Assembly (NCBI GenBank): GCA_000242815.2
Contig: AHHB01000037.1
Span: 62,001-126,000 of the forward strand
Source: Janthinobacterium lividum PAMC 25724
Lineage (GTDB): Bacteria; Pseudomonadota; Gammaproteobacteria; Burkholderiales; Burkholderiaceae_D
Direction: 5' to 3'
DNA length: 64,000 nt
The notes under the pieces are model-generated. The model did not search any database. It was not told the DNA's origin and saw nothing but the letters and a program-made list of their open reading frames with translations. Position 1 is the first letter of the stretch, and each line of letters starts with the position of its first letter. The position numbers and the translations under genes are program-made. This document shows, piece after piece, positions 53,035-63,801 of this stretch.

Positions 53035-53920
53035 GCGTGCTTTTCGCCAGGCACAGGTCGGCCCAGGCACGCGCCTTGGCCTTGCCCGTCTCGTCCTGCA
53101 GCAGCATTTCCGGGTGGAAGGTGGCGACGACGGCGGCATTGCCCAACTGGCGTACCTTGCCGCGCACGGGTTTTTCGCCCGGATTGATGCCGGCGGCAGC
53201 CATCGAACCCAGAGTGACGATGGTGCGCGGCTGCAGCAGGGCCAGTTCGCGCTCGAAATACGGGCGACAGGCGGCGGACTCCGATTCGGTAGGCAAGCGC
53301 TCCTGGCCCGTCTCGTCGAGCGGACGGCATTTCAGCAAGTGCGTGATGTACACCTCGCTGCCTGCATCGACCTCGATGGCCTTGAGCATATTGTCCAGCA
53401 GTTTTCCTTGCTCGCCCGGCAAGGCGCGCCCTTCGCGCTCTTCCGCGCGGGACGGGCTGCTGGCCAGCATCAGCCAAGCACCCTGGCGCTCGCCACGGCC
53501 CATGACGACGCCCTTGCGCGTCTGGCACAAATCGCAGCGCGCACACTTGGCCACGGCCGCCGTCAAGCCATCCCAGTCGAGCGCGGCAATCTCGGCATCG
53601 CTCAGCTGTTTGGCCGGCGGCGGCGCAGGCGCATCGTCGAACCAGGCAGTGTCGTCGGACGTGGCGGCAGGCTCTGGTGTCACGGCCACAGCAGCGGCAA
53701 CAGCAACGACAACGGACGATTCTGCGTTCAGCTCGGCAACTACCTCGCTGACAGCCTCGAAGGCGTCGAGCACGGTTGGCGCTACGGCGACACCGCTCGC
53801 CACGCCAGCCTCGGCGACGACGTCAGCAGCCTGCGGGGCCGCGCCCTGGCGCAAGCGCCACAGGGGACCGACGCCCATTTCATCGAGGAAAACGGCGCTG
53901 CGACTCATAAGGCGACTCAT
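53021..53920 (-). CDS. uracil-DNA glycosylase-like protein (family 4/5 type) with altered active site
   Basis: This 299-residue protein has an acidic/Ala-Val-rich N-terminal extension of about 115 residues and a UDG family 4 domain. Iron-sulfur ligands are present: Cys126, Cys129, Cys198 (LLKCRP) and Cys218 (ACRPYFEREL). The catalytic first motif, normally GE(A/G)PGxxE, reads ASSPSRAEE here, and the second motif reads HPEMLL, so normal uracil excision is doubtful. It sits in the tight tsaB-rimI-udg-DUF1853 order; its ATG overlaps the rimI stop, where a 12-base tandem duplication gives the start MSRLMSR. Confidence 0.85.
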   Translation of the reverse strand: MSRLMSRSAVFLDEMGVGPLWRLRQGAAPQAADVVAEAGVASGVAVAPTVLDAFEAVSEVVAELNAESSVVVAVAAAVAVTPEPAATSDDTAWFDDAPAPPPAKQLSDAEIAALDWDGLTAAVAKCARCDLCQTRKGVVMGRGERQGAWLMLASSPSRAEEREGRALPGEQGKLLDNMLKAIEVDAGSEVYITHLLKCRPLDETGQERLPTESESAACRPYFERELALLQPRTIVTLGSMAAAGINPGEKPVRGKVRQLGNAAVVATFHPEMLLQDETGKAKARAWADLCLAKSTHAGG

Positions 53921-53925
53921 AAGGC
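53902..53925. repeat. 12-base tandem duplication at a coupled start
   Basis: GACTCATAAGGC occurs twice head to tail at 53902-53913 and 53914-53925. Each unit brings an ATG on the minus strand, so the udg-like gene has two in-frame starts around the rimI stop. Confidence 0.8.
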
Positions 53926-54426
53926 ATACCGCATCACGATGGCGTCCTCACGTTGCGAGTTGCTGGCCGGATAATATCCCTTGCGCCGGCCGATCTGTTC
54001 AAATCCATAGCGCTGGTAAATATCGAGCGCGCGCACGTTCGACGGGCGCACTTCCAGCAGCATCGATTCCATGCCCAGCTGGCGCGCGCAGGCGCAGGAC
54101 TGGTTCAGCAGGAAACGGCCCAGACCCTGGCCCTGGATGGCGCCTTCGACTGCTACGTTGAGCAAGTGCGCTTCATCGACCACCAGCATCAGCAGAAAAT
54201 AGCCTAGCAGGGTGCCATCGACATCGCGCAGCACCCAGGCCGGATAGCCGCTGTTGAGCGAATCGATAAAGTTGCCATGCGTCCAAGGATGCGGATACAC
54301 GCGCTGCTCCAGCGCCAGCACCTCCAACAGGTCCGCTTCGAGCATAGGCTGATAGTCGAGACGCAGCAAGTCCCAGCCTGCCGCACTGTCGTCCTGCGTC
54401 ACTGCGTCCTTGCCCTCCTGCATCAT
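53917..54426 (-). CDS. rimI: ribosomal protein S18-alanine N-acetyltransferase RimI
   Basis: This 169-residue GNAT acetyltransferase acetylates the N-terminus of ribosomal protein S18. The acetyl-CoA loop is GQGLGRFLL, with LLNVAV before it and LEVRPSNVRALDIYQRYGFEQIGRRKGYYP after it, a nearly canonical RimI end. An extra 20-odd residues precede the usual start region. It is coupled by ATGA overlaps to tsaB upstream and to the udg-like gene downstream, a standard order. Confidence 0.94.
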   Translation of the reverse strand: MMQEGKDAVTQDDSAAGWDLLRLDYQPMLEADLLEVLALEQRVYPHPWTHGNFIDSLNSGYPAWVLRDVDGTLLGYFLLMLVVDEAHLLNVAVEGAIQGQGLGRFLLNQSCACARQLGMESMLLEVRPSNVRALDIYQRYGFEQIGRRKGYYPASNSQREDAIVMRYAL

Positions 54427-55148
54427 TGCGCCGACTCCGTAGCGGCCTTGGCCTGTTGCATCTCGTGCCGCTCCGCGCTCGTGTAGGCGATCTTATTGCG
54501 CAAGTATAAAGGCTGCGCCTCGGCCGCCGTCACGGCATGACCGGCCGCAAAGGCGATGCGCGCCAGCTGCGCCACCTGCACGGCGTGCGGCATGATGGCG
54601 GCATCGGCGGTGGCGGCGCATGGCAGCGCGGCCAAGGCGTCGGCATAGGCGCCAAAGCCGTTGCCGCAGCCGATGACGTCGCCTTGCGGCGCCACGCCGG
54701 CTGGCGCGCTCAAGGCTGGTGGCAGGACAAGCTGCAAGCCATCCTGGTAGGCATATTGCGCCCAGTACACTTCGCCCATGCGGGCGTCGAGCACGCTCAC
54801 GATGCGCTGCGCGCCATGCTGCTGGTGGCACGCCAGCGCCATGGCGTCAAGTGTCACGATGGGCACGACTGGCAGCTTGGCGCCATAGGCCAAGCCTTGC
54901 GCGATGCCGCAAGCGGTGCGCACGCCGGTAAACGAGCCGGGGCCGGAACCGTAGGCGATGGCGTCGACGTCGGTCAGGGTCAGGCCTGCTTCGGCCAGCA
55001 ATTCCTGCAACATAGGCAGAATCGACTGGGAATGCGTGCGCACGCCCGACGAGGCACGGGACAGGACCATATCGCCGCGCAACAGGGCGCATGAGGCGAG
55101 TTCGGACGAAGTTTCAATAGCAAGTAAGGTGGGAAGTAAGATAGGCAT
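54423..55148 (-). CDS. tsaB: tRNA threonylcarbamoyladenosine biosynthesis protein TsaB
   Basis: This 241-residue protein is a non-catalytic scaffold of the TsaBDE complex that makes t6A37 on tRNA. The ASKHA-type N-terminus (LLAIETSSELASCALLRGD) and GSGPGSFTGVRTACGIAQGLA are clear. ATG at 55148 fits the family start. Its stop overlaps the rimI start as ATGA. Its upstream region diverges from dapC. Confidence 0.94.
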   Translation of the reverse strand: MPILLPTLLAIETSSELASCALLRGDMVLSRASSGVRTHSQSILPMLQELLAEAGLTLTDVDAIAYGSGPGSFTGVRTACGIAQGLAYGAKLPVVPIVTLDAMALACHQQHGAQRIVSVLDARMGEVYWAQYAYQDGLQLVLPPALSAPAGVAPQGDVIGCGNGFGAYADALAALPCAATADAAIMPHAVQVAQLARIAFAAGHAVTAAEAQPLYLRNKIAYTSAERHEMQQAKAATESAQ

Positions 55149-55282
55149 GGCGTATTTTACCTTGCCACGCCATGGCGCGGCACTCCCCCGCTGCCCCATG
55201 CCGGCAGCAGCCGTGCACCAGCAGGGCAACGATCAGGCCGATACCGCTAATACGGCTTGCACAGCGGGGCCGCGAGGACGGC

Positions 55283-55288
55283 TATAAT
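55283..55288 (+). promoter_or_regulatory. -10 box for the dapC-dapD unit
   Basis: A consensus TATAAT lies about 95 bases before the dapC start in the divergent tsaB/dapC spacer. The only -35-like hexamer, TTGCAC, is 20 bases away, which is long. Confidence 0.45.
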
Positions 55289-55383
55289 AAAAGACGCAGC
55301 TCATTATTTGACCGGCATCCAGTCTGCCGTGCCAAGCAATCGCTTAGCGACATCGTTTTTCCACCCTTGCCTTGGTCCGCTCC

Positions 55384-56627
55384 GTGAATCCACTTCTTGC
55401 TAAACTGCAACCATATCCATTTGAAAAGCTGCGCCAACTGTTTGCCGGCGTGACGGTCAACCCCGAGTATGCGCCCATCAGCCTGGGCATGGGCGAACCC
55501 AAGCACCCGACGCCAGCGTTCATCGAGCAGGCGCTGGTCGACAATATCCACGGTCTGGCCAGTTATCCGACCACCATCGGTTCGGAAGCCTTGCGCAGCG
55601 CCATCGCCGGCTGGCTGGAACGCCGTTACGCCATCCCCAAGCTCAATCCTGGCACGCAGATCCTGCCCGTGAACGGTTCGCGCGAGGCGCTGTTTGCGCT
55701 GGCGCAAACGGTCATCGATCCAGCGGCCGGTTCGCTGGTGATCAGCCCCAATCCGTTTTACCAGATCTATGAGGGCGCGGCCTACCTGGCCGGCGCCGAG
55801 CCGTATTTCGTCAACTCTGACCCCGCGCGTAATTTCGGCTGCGACTACGACAGCGTGCCGACCAGTGTGTGGGAAAAGGTCAAGCTGCTGTTCCTGTGTT
55901 CGCCGGGCAACCCGACGGGGGCCGTGCTGACCCTGACGGACTGGGAGCATTTGTTCGCCCTGTCGAGCGCTATGATTTCGTCATCGCCGCCGACGAGTGC
56001 TATTCCGAGATCTACCATACCGACACGCCCCCGCTGGGCGCGCTGCAGGCGGCGCACATGTTGGGCCTGTCCACCATCGAGCGTCCGTATGCGCGCCTGG
56101 TGGTCTTTTCCAGCCTGTCGAAACGCTCGAACGTGCCGGGCATGCGCTCGGGCTTCGTCGCCGGCGACGCGCAAATACTGAAAAAATTCCTGCTCTACCG
56201 AACCTACCACGGCGGCGCCATGAGCCCTGCCGTGCAGGCGGCCTCCGTCGCGGCCTGGAACGACGAAACCCATGTCGAGGAAAATCGCGCCAAGTACCGC
56301 GCCAAGTTCGACGCCATCACGCCGCTGCTGCAAGCGGTGATGGACGTGCAATTGCCGGACGCCGGCTTCTACCTGTGGGCCGACGTCAGCCGCACGGGAC
56401 TGTCCGACACCGAATTCGCGCAACGCCTTTACGCCGAATATAACGTGACGGTATTGCCTGGTAGCTACCTGGCGCGCGACGCGCACGGCATCAACCCGGG
56501 CCGCAACCGCATCCGCATGGCCCTGGTGGCCGAAACAGCCGAAGGGCTGGAAGCCGCACTGCGCATAGTAAAATTCTGCCAGCAGCTTTCCGCATCCGCA
56601 TCAACCCCCGCATTAACCAATACATAA
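55384..56627 (+). pseudogene. dapC: succinyldiaminopimelate transaminase DapC, frameshifted by one missing base
   Basis: The N-terminal half (MNPLLAKLQPYPFEKLRQLF... to DWEHLFALS) and the C-terminal half (ERYDFVIAADECYSEIYHTD... to the end) are in adjacent frames. One G is missing at about 55965, where TCG-GAG is needed and TCGAG is found. Restored, the protein has about 414 residues with all aminotransferase blocks, including the PLP lysine in SSLSKRSNVPGMRSG. DapC makes N-succinyl-LL-diaminopimelate on the way to lysine and peptidoglycan. Because everything else is preserved and the pathway is normally essential, sequence error is a strong possibility. The start is GTG 55384. Confidence 0.88.
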
Positions 56628-56640
56628 ACAAGACATCATC

Positions 56641-57468
<828 letters not shown>

Positions 57469-57503
57469 TTACTGCGCCGCGTAACGCACGCAGCACCGTG
57501 AAT

Positions 57504-57521
57504 GTCCCGCTCCGGCGGGAC
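57504..57521 (+). terminator. hairpin after dapD
   Basis: GTCCCGC-TCCG-GCGGGAC forms a perfect 7-bp stem 36 bases after the dapD stop, followed by AATTCATTTC. It is weakly U-rich, so partial termination is likely. Confidence 0.6.
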
Positions 57522-57791
57522 AATTCATTTCAACAGCCCCCATTCAATCGTCGCGCTGTGCTTCCTGTCCGGCTTCGGGCGGGCGCGGCGCGCGTGCCGG
57601 ACTGTCCGTGCTTCGGCCCGCCAGCATCAGGCAAGACGGCGCCATGGCCTGCGCAGGGTCATCACAGGGCCGTGTTGCAGCGCCGCATCGACTGCCGCAT
57701 CGACTGTATAATGGTGGCTAACACCGCAAAGCGTGCCAGCGCAAGCACCGCGATCAAGCGTAGCGCATTGACTCCCCTTAGCCCGACCACT
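57522..57791 (+). promoter_or_regulatory. spacer and promoter before the ArsC-like gene
   Basis: This 270-base stretch has no supported gene. A consensus TATAAT at 57707-57712, preceded by tandem GCATCGACT repeats, is the likely promoter for the ArsC-like gene and dapE, giving a leader of about 70 bases. A frame opening at the ATG 57714 is in phase with the gene but begins too close to the -10 box. Confidence 0.45.
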
Positions 57792-58145
57792 ATGACCATT
57801 ACACTCTACGGTATCCCCAATTGCGATACCGTCAAAAAGGCCCGCACCTGGCTGGCCGCGCAGCAAATCGACTTTACCTTCCACGACTTCAAGAAACAAG
57901 GCCTGGAACGCGCCAGCGTCGAAGCGTGGCTGCAGCAATTGCCGTGGGATGTGCTGATCAACAAGAAAGGCACGACCTGGCGCGCCCTGTCCGACGAGCG
58001 CAAGGCCGCTACCGTCGACGCTGCCAGCGCCCTGGAACTGATGCTGGAAAACCCATCCATCATCAAACGCCCCGTGCTGGATAAGGATGGCCAGTTCAGC
58101 GTGGCGTTTTCCGATGCACAATACTCAGCCATTTTCGGGCTGTAA
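57792..58145 (+). CDS. ArsC/Spx-family reductase-like protein (YffB type)
   Basis: This 117-residue protein has the Spx/ArsC thioredoxin-like fold with the single active-site Cys11 in YGIPNCDTVKKAR and the C-terminal SIIKRPVLDKDGQFSVAF. The lack of further cysteines matches YffB rather than true arsenate reductase. The gene regularly sits between dapD and dapE in this bacterial group, so a link to the pathway or simple co-expression is suspected. The real substrate is unknown. Confidence 0.88.
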   Translation: MTITLYGIPNCDTVKKARTWLAAQQIDFTFHDFKKQGLERASVEAWLQQLPWDVLINKKGTTWRALSDERKAATVDAASALELMLENPSIIKRPVLDKDGQFSVAFSDAQYSAIFGL

Positions 58146-58178
58146 TTTTTTCTGACAACAGAACCACCCTACACCTGA

Positions 58179-59357
<1,179 letters not shown>

Positions 59358-59413
59358 AGCAGAATACCGAGGCCCGTCACGGCGGGCCAGAACACCGTCT
59401 TTTCGAGAATGCC

Positions 59414-60304
59414 ATGAACCCGAACCCGTTTTCCACGCCACGCGACCTGCTGCGCTACGCCGTTACCCGTTTTAATACCGCCAAGCTGTTTTTCGGCCAC
59501 GGCAGCGCCGAAGCGTTCGACGAGGCAGCCTATTTGATCTTGCACACCTTGAAGTTACCGCTCGACAAGCTCGAACCGTTCCTCGACGCCAAGCTGCTGC
59601 CATCGGAAATCGCCAGCGTAATGGCAGTCATCGACCGTCGCAGCATCGACCGCGTGCCAGCTGCCTACATCACCAAGGAAGGCTGGCTGGGCACGTATAA
59701 CTTCTACGTCGACGAGCGCGTGATCGTGCCGCGTTCCTTCATCGCCGAGCTGATCCCTGAATATTTCTCGCCATGGGTGACGGAACCGGAAGCCGTGGAA
59801 AACATCCTGGAACTGTGCACCGGCTCGGGCTGCCTTTCGATCATGATGGCCGACGCCTTCCCGAACGCCAGCGTGGACGCCGTGGACATTTCCGCCGACG
59901 CCCTGGCCGTGGCCAAGCGCAACGTCGACACGTATAAACTGCAAGAGCGCGTCACGCTGATCGAATCGGACCTGTACGCCAATGTGCCGGTCAAGAAATA
60001 TGATTTAATCATCAGCAACCCGCCGTATGTCAATTCCGCGTCGATGGGCGCCCTGCCCCAGGAATACCTGGCCGAACCGCAAATCGCCCTCGACGGCGGC
60101 AGCGATGGCATGGACCTGGTGCGCAAGATCATCGCCGGCGCAGCCGAGCGCCTGACGGACGACGGCATCCTGATGATAGAAATCGGCAACGAACGCGCAT
60201 ATGCGGAAGCGGCCTTCGGCGAGCTGGGCCTGACCTGGCTGACGACGAGCGCTGGCGACGACATGGTATTCCTGCTGACGGCCGAGCAGCTGAAGCTGGG
60301 TTAA
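59414..60304 (+). CDS. prmB: 50S ribosomal protein L3 N5-glutamine methyltransferase
   Basis: This 296-residue methyltransferase modifies a glutamine of ribosomal protein L3. SAM motif I is LELCTGSGCLSI; the catalytic NPPY is at 202-205; the N-terminal helical domain (LLRYAVTRFNTAKLFFGHG) and IPRSFIAELI-like VPRSFIAELIPE are those of PrmB rather than PrmC. ATG 59414 is preceded by CGAGAATGCC; the long open frame upstream overlaps dapE and is not used. Confidence 0.95.
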   Translation: MNPNPFSTPRDLLRYAVTRFNTAKLFFGHGSAEAFDEAAYLILHTLKLPLDKLEPFLDAKLLPSEIASVMAVIDRRSIDRVPAAYITKEGWLGTYNFYVDERVIVPRSFIAELIPEYFSPWVTEPEAVENILELCTGSGCLSIMMADAFPNASVDAVDISADALAVAKRNVDTYKLQERVTLIESDLYANVPVKKYDLIISNPPYVNSASMGALPQEYLAEPQIALDGGSDGMDLVRKIIAGAAERLTDDGILMIEIGNERAYAEAAFGELGLTWLTTSAGDDMVFLLTAEQLKLG

Positions 60305-60345
60305 TTGACAAACGCACGACCTCACTCAACCCAACAGCAAATGCC

Positions 60346-60372
60346 GGGGTCGCCCCCTCAGGGTACGACCCC
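60346..60372. repeat. GGGGTCG/CGACCCC palindrome
   Basis: GGGGTCG (60346-60352) pairs with CGACCCC (60366-60372) around CCCCCTCAGGGTA, which itself pairs in part. It lies in the 104-base gap between prmB and the ABC-F gene, here in a co-directional, not convergent, spacer. Confidence 0.6.
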
Positions 60373-60408
60373 AGGTTTGCGCCTTTGGGTTAAAACACAA
60401 AGAAAAAA

Positions 60409-62406
60409 ATGATACGTTTCCTACAAGTAAGCCTGATGCGCGGCATCAAACCGTTGCTCGAACAAGTCGATGTCACGCTCAACCCGGGCGACAAGATCGG
60501 CCTGATCGGCGCCAATGGCGCGGGCAAATCGAGCCTGTTCGCCATGATGCGTGGCGAATTGCACCCTGACCAGGGCGAGATCGATTTCCCGGCCAAATGG
60601 CGCGTGGCTTACGTGGCGCAGGAAACGCCGCCACTGGACCGTGCCGCGCTCGACTACGCGATCGATGGCGACGCCACCTTGCGCAAACTGGAAGCTGAAC
60701 TGGCGCATCTTGAGTCGCAAGCAGAGAGCACGGAAAACGGCATCGCCATCGGCAATATGTACAGCGCGCTGGCCGACGCCGACGCCTACACGGTGCAGTC
60801 GCGCGGCGAGCAATTGCTGCTGGGCCTGGGCTTTACGCTGGACCAGATGCAGCAACCGGTGGCAAGTTTTTCCGGCGGCTGGCGCATGCGTTTGAACCTG
60901 GCGCAGGCGCTGATGTGCCCATCCGACCTGCTGCTGCTCGATGAACCGACCAACCACTTGGATCTGGACGCCATCATCTGGCTGGAAGACTGGCTCAAGC
61001 GCTACGCCGGCACCTTGCTGATCATTTCCCATGACCGCGACTTCCTCGATGAAGTCGTCAACGTGGTCGTGCATATCGACGAGCGCAAGCTAAAGCGCTA
61101 CTCGGGCAACTACTCGAGCTTCGAGCGCCAACGCGCGGCGCAGATGATCCTGGCCGCCGGCGCGCTGGAAAAGCAGCAGCGCAAGCGTGCCCATTTGGAA
61201 TCGTTCGTCAACCGCTTCAAGGCGCAAGCGTCAAAAGCGCGTCAGGCGCAAAGCCGCATGAAGGCGCTGGCGAAGATGGAAGAACTGGCGCCCTTGCGCG
61301 CTGCCGCCGAATTCTCGTTCGAATTTCGCGAGCCTTTGAGCGCACCGAATCCATTGATGGTGATGGAAGACGTCGATGCGGGCTACAAGATCGAGAACGA
61401 AGCGACGGGCGAAATCACGCACAAAACCATCGTCAACGGCATCAAGTTTTCGCTGCAGATCGGCCAGCGCATCGGCCTCTTGGGCCAGAACGGCGCCGGC
61501 AAGTCGACCCTGATCAAGACCATCGCGGGCGAACTGATGCCTTTGAACGGCGACGCCACCATGGGCAAGGGCTTGAACATCGGCTACTTCGCCCAGCACC
61601 AGGTGGAAATGCTGCGCCACGACGAATCGCCGCTGTGGCATCTGGCCAAGATCGCCCCCACCGTGCGCGAGCAGGAACTGCGCAACTTCCTCGGCGGTTT
61701 CAACTTCCCCGGCAACATGGTCACCGCGTCGATCGCGCCATTCTCGGGCGGCGAAAAAGCCCGTCTGGCACTGGCCCTGATCGTCTGGCAGCGTCCGAAT
61801 TTGCTGCTGCTCGATGAACCGACCAACCATCTGGATCTGGAAACGCGCGAAGCGCTGACGGAAGCGCTGGCACAGTTCGAAGGCACCCTGGTCGTCGTTT
61901 CGCATGATCGCCATTTGCTGCGCGCCACCACCGATGAATTCATCATCGTTGCCGACGGCAAGCTGCAGCCGTTCGACGGCGACCTGGACGACTACAAGGA
62001 TTGGTTGTTCAAGACCAAGCTGGGCAAAGGCACCGACGTGCTGCCGGCTGCCGGCAAGGCCAACAAGACCGATTTTCCGGTGACTTCTGCCATACCTTCA
62101 CCGGTAGCGGCCGCCCCTGCTGCACCCGTGCGCGACAAGCGCCAGGAAGCGGAAGAGCGCCAGAAGGCAGCCGCCTTGCGCAAGCCGATCGAAAACAAGA
62201 TCAAGCGCCAGGAAGAGCAGATCGCCAAGCGCAACGCGCAAAAGGCGGAAACGGAAGCCAAGCTGGGCGAACCGACCATCTATGACGCGGCCAACAAGGC
62301 CAAGCTGAAGCAGTTGCTGGCTGACCAGACCTTCTTCACCAAGGATCTGGCGCAACTGGAAGCGGAATGGCTCGATTTGCAGGATCAGCTGGAAAAGCTC
62401 GGCTAA
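60409..62406 (+). CDS. ABC-F family ATPase, YheS type
   Basis: This 665-residue cytoplasmic protein has two ABC ATPase domains without membrane segments. Walker A sequences are GANGAGKSS (34-42) and GQNGAGKST (359-367); signature motifs are SFSGGWRMRL and PFSGGEKARL; both DEPTNHLDL Walker B/D regions are intact. The linker of about 80 residues is the ABC-F domain that inserts in the ribosomal E site. A charged coiled-coil C-terminus (KRQEEQIAKRNAQKAETEAKL) matches YheS/Uup. The role is translation-related; the exact function is unproven. Confidence 0.93.
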   Translation: MIRFLQVSLMRGIKPLLEQVDVTLNPGDKIGLIGANGAGKSSLFAMMRGELHPDQGEIDFPAKWRVAYVAQETPPLDRAALDYAIDGDATLRKLEAELAHLESQAESTENGIAIGNMYSALADADAYTVQSRGEQLLLGLGFTLDQMQQPVASFSGGWRMRLNLAQALMCPSDLLLLDEPTNHLDLDAIIWLEDWLKRYAGTLLIISHDRDFLDEVVNVVVHIDERKLKRYSGNYSSFERQRAAQMILAAGALEKQQRKRAHLESFVNRFKAQASKARQAQSRMKALAKMEELAPLRAAAEFSFEFREPLSAPNPLMVMEDVDAGYKIENEATGEITHKTIVNGIKFSLQIGQRIGLLGQNGAGKSTLIKTIAGELMPLNGDATMGKGLNIGYFAQHQVEMLRHDESPLWHLAKIAPTVREQELRNFLGGFNFPGNMVTASIAPFSGGEKARLALALIVWQRPNLLLLDEPTNHLDLETREALTEALAQFEGTLVVVSHDRHLLRATTDEFIIVADGKLQPFDGDLDDYKDWLFKTKLGKGTDVLPAAGKANKTDFPVTSAIPSPVAAAPAAPVRDKRQEAEERQKAAALRKPIENKIKRQEEQIAKRNAQKAETEAKLGEPTIYDAANKAKLKQLLADQTFFTKDLAQLEAEWLDLQDQLEKLG

Positions 62407-62418
62407 CTAAGTAACGAT

Positions 62419-62447
62419 AAAAGACGACTCCCGGGTCGTCTTTTTTT
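62419..62447. terminator. intrinsic terminator between the ABC-F gene and cheW
   Basis: AAAGACGAC pairs with GTCGTCTTT around a TCCCGG loop, followed by seven T on the + strand. It overlaps the cheW stop codon, so it ends the ABC-F transcript and possibly the cheW one. Confidence 0.92.
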
Positions 62448-62934
62448 AGGCTGCCTGCATGGGGCCGGGGCTGCGGATCGCCATCAGGCGGTCGATGTCG
62501 ACAAGGATCAGCCGGCGCCCGGCCAGCGTGGCCAAGCCCAGCAGGTATTCGGCTTCCGCTGCGCCCAGATCAGGCACGGCGGCGATGTCGGCCGGGGCCA
62601 GGCTGACGATATCGGTCACGCCATCGACCACCATGCCCACCACGCCATTGCTCAACTGCAGGATGATCACGTCGGTGGATGGATCGGGTGCGTCCCCGGT
62701 ACTGTCAAACGCGGCGCGCATATCGACGATGGGGATGATCATGCCACGCGAGAGAGCCACGTTGTGCAGCACTTCGCCTTCCGAGGAAAAACGCTCGAGC
62801 TCCTTGAGCGGACGCAATTCGCGCACGCAGCGGTAATCGAGGCCGTATTCCAGGCCGCCCGAGTGGAAACTCAGGTATTGCACGGTACTGCGTTGCGCCG
62901 TTGCTGTGGCGCCAGGCGTCGTCGTGGGCTGCAT
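62446..62934 (-). CDS. cheW: chemotaxis protein CheW
   Basis: This 162-residue protein is a single CheW domain, the adaptor between chemoreceptors and CheA. Typical blocks are YLSFHSGGLEYGLDYRCVRELRPL, RGMIIPIVDMRAAF, ILQLSNGVVGMVVDGVTDIV and LATLAGRRLILVDIDRL. AAGGATC precedes ATG 62934; the frame upstream is not protein-like. No cheA, cheY or receptor gene is adjacent; one receptor is at 19254. It is isolated, so it may serve an additional pathway. Confidence 0.93.
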   Translation of the reverse strand: MQPTTTPGATATAQRSTVQYLSFHSGGLEYGLDYRCVRELRPLKELERFSSEGEVLHNVALSRGMIIPIVDMRAAFDSTGDAPDPSTDVIILQLSNGVVGMVVDGVTDIVSLAPADIAAVPDLGAAEAEYLLGLATLAGRRLILVDIDRLMAIRSPGPMQAA

Positions 62935-63129
62935 GATGATCCTTTCATCGGGTAAGCGCTGCCAGGATGCGCAGTGGCGCAACGTTGGCCCCATGCTAAC
63001 GAGCATCGGCGCACACGGCGTTGAGAATCATCAACTTTCCAGGAAGACATCATCGGCCGATCGCCCCAGCCTTGCGCCGGCGCAGCCATCTTCCCTTACA
63101 ATAGATGATTGTTTTTCCACAGGCAGGCC

Positions 63130-63528
63130 ATGCAACACCTTGTCAATCGCGCTGAAGTTGAATTTTCCGCCATCCGCGCCCAGGGCCCGGGCGGGCAGAA
63201 CGTCAATAAGGTTTCCAGCGCCATCCATTTACGCTTTCCCATTGCCGCCTCGTCGCTGCCGGAAGCGTACAAGGAACGCCTGCTGGCCTTGCGCGACAGC
63301 CGCATCAGCAAGGATGGCGTGCTGGTGCTCAAGGCGCAGCAATCGCGCAGCCAGGAACAGAACAAGGAAGAAGCCTTGCGCCGGCTGCAGGACATCATCG
63401 ACAGCGTAACCTTCCTGCCCGCCGTGCGCCGCGCCACCAAGCCCACGCGTAGCTCGCAACGGCGGCGCCTCGACAGCAAGAACACGCACGGCATGCTGAA
63501 ACAATCGCGCGGCAAGGTCAGCGACTGA
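63130..63528 (+). CDS. arfB: alternative ribosome-rescue factor ArfB (YaeJ)
   Basis: This 132-residue peptidyl-tRNA hydrolase frees stalled ribosomes. The GGQ catalytic loop is at 21-23 in QGPGGQNVNK, followed by the class-I release-factor-like fold. The basic C-terminal tail (RRATKPTRSSQRRRLDSKNTHGMLKQSRGKV) is the part that enters the mRNA channel of a stalled ribosome. Length and both parts match the E. coli protein (140 residues). The start follows CAGGCAGGCC. Confidence 0.94.
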   Translation: MQHLVNRAEVEFSAIRAQGPGGQNVNKVSSAIHLRFPIAASSLPEAYKERLLALRDSRISKDGVLVLKAQQSRSQEQNKEEALRRLQDIIDSVTFLPAVRRATKPTRSSQRRRLDSKNTHGMLKQSRGKVSD

Positions 63529-63753
63529 TCCAGCCGGCCACCGGCTCGTCAAACGCGCGACGGGCCAGCGCCTTGCCATCTGCGTCAGCCGATAGTGCTG
63601 CAAAGTAAATCCTCGCGCAGGCCTTGCCTCCCAGCGTCACACATTGAACGATTTGACTCAATGGAGCAGGATAAAAACAGTAGGACACAAGCACGCGGCG
63701 CGGCGATGTGCCTGACGCAGCAAGAATGGCGGCGTGCGGCGTCCAGATGCAAA
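63529..63753. other. spacer without a supported gene
   Basis: This stretch holds no convincing gene; the only open frame of more than 60 codons lacks a ribosome site and a protein-like composition. Nothing else was seen in it. Confidence 0.4.
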
Positions 63754-63781
63754 CAGGGCCATCCCTTGCGAGATGGCCCTG
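63754..63781 (-). terminator. intrinsic terminator of the partial gene at the window end
   Basis: CAGGGCCATC pairs with GATGGCCCTG around an 8-base loop, and on the minus strand the stem is followed by TTTGC. It starts 21 bases after the stop codon at 63802. Confidence 0.75.
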
Positions 63782-63801
63782 CCTGATGCGGTGCCCGTAA
63801 C

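Noticed and set aside
63595-63786. 63-codon plus-strand frame after arfB
   Set aside because: No ribosome site, and it runs through the hairpin at 63754-63781.
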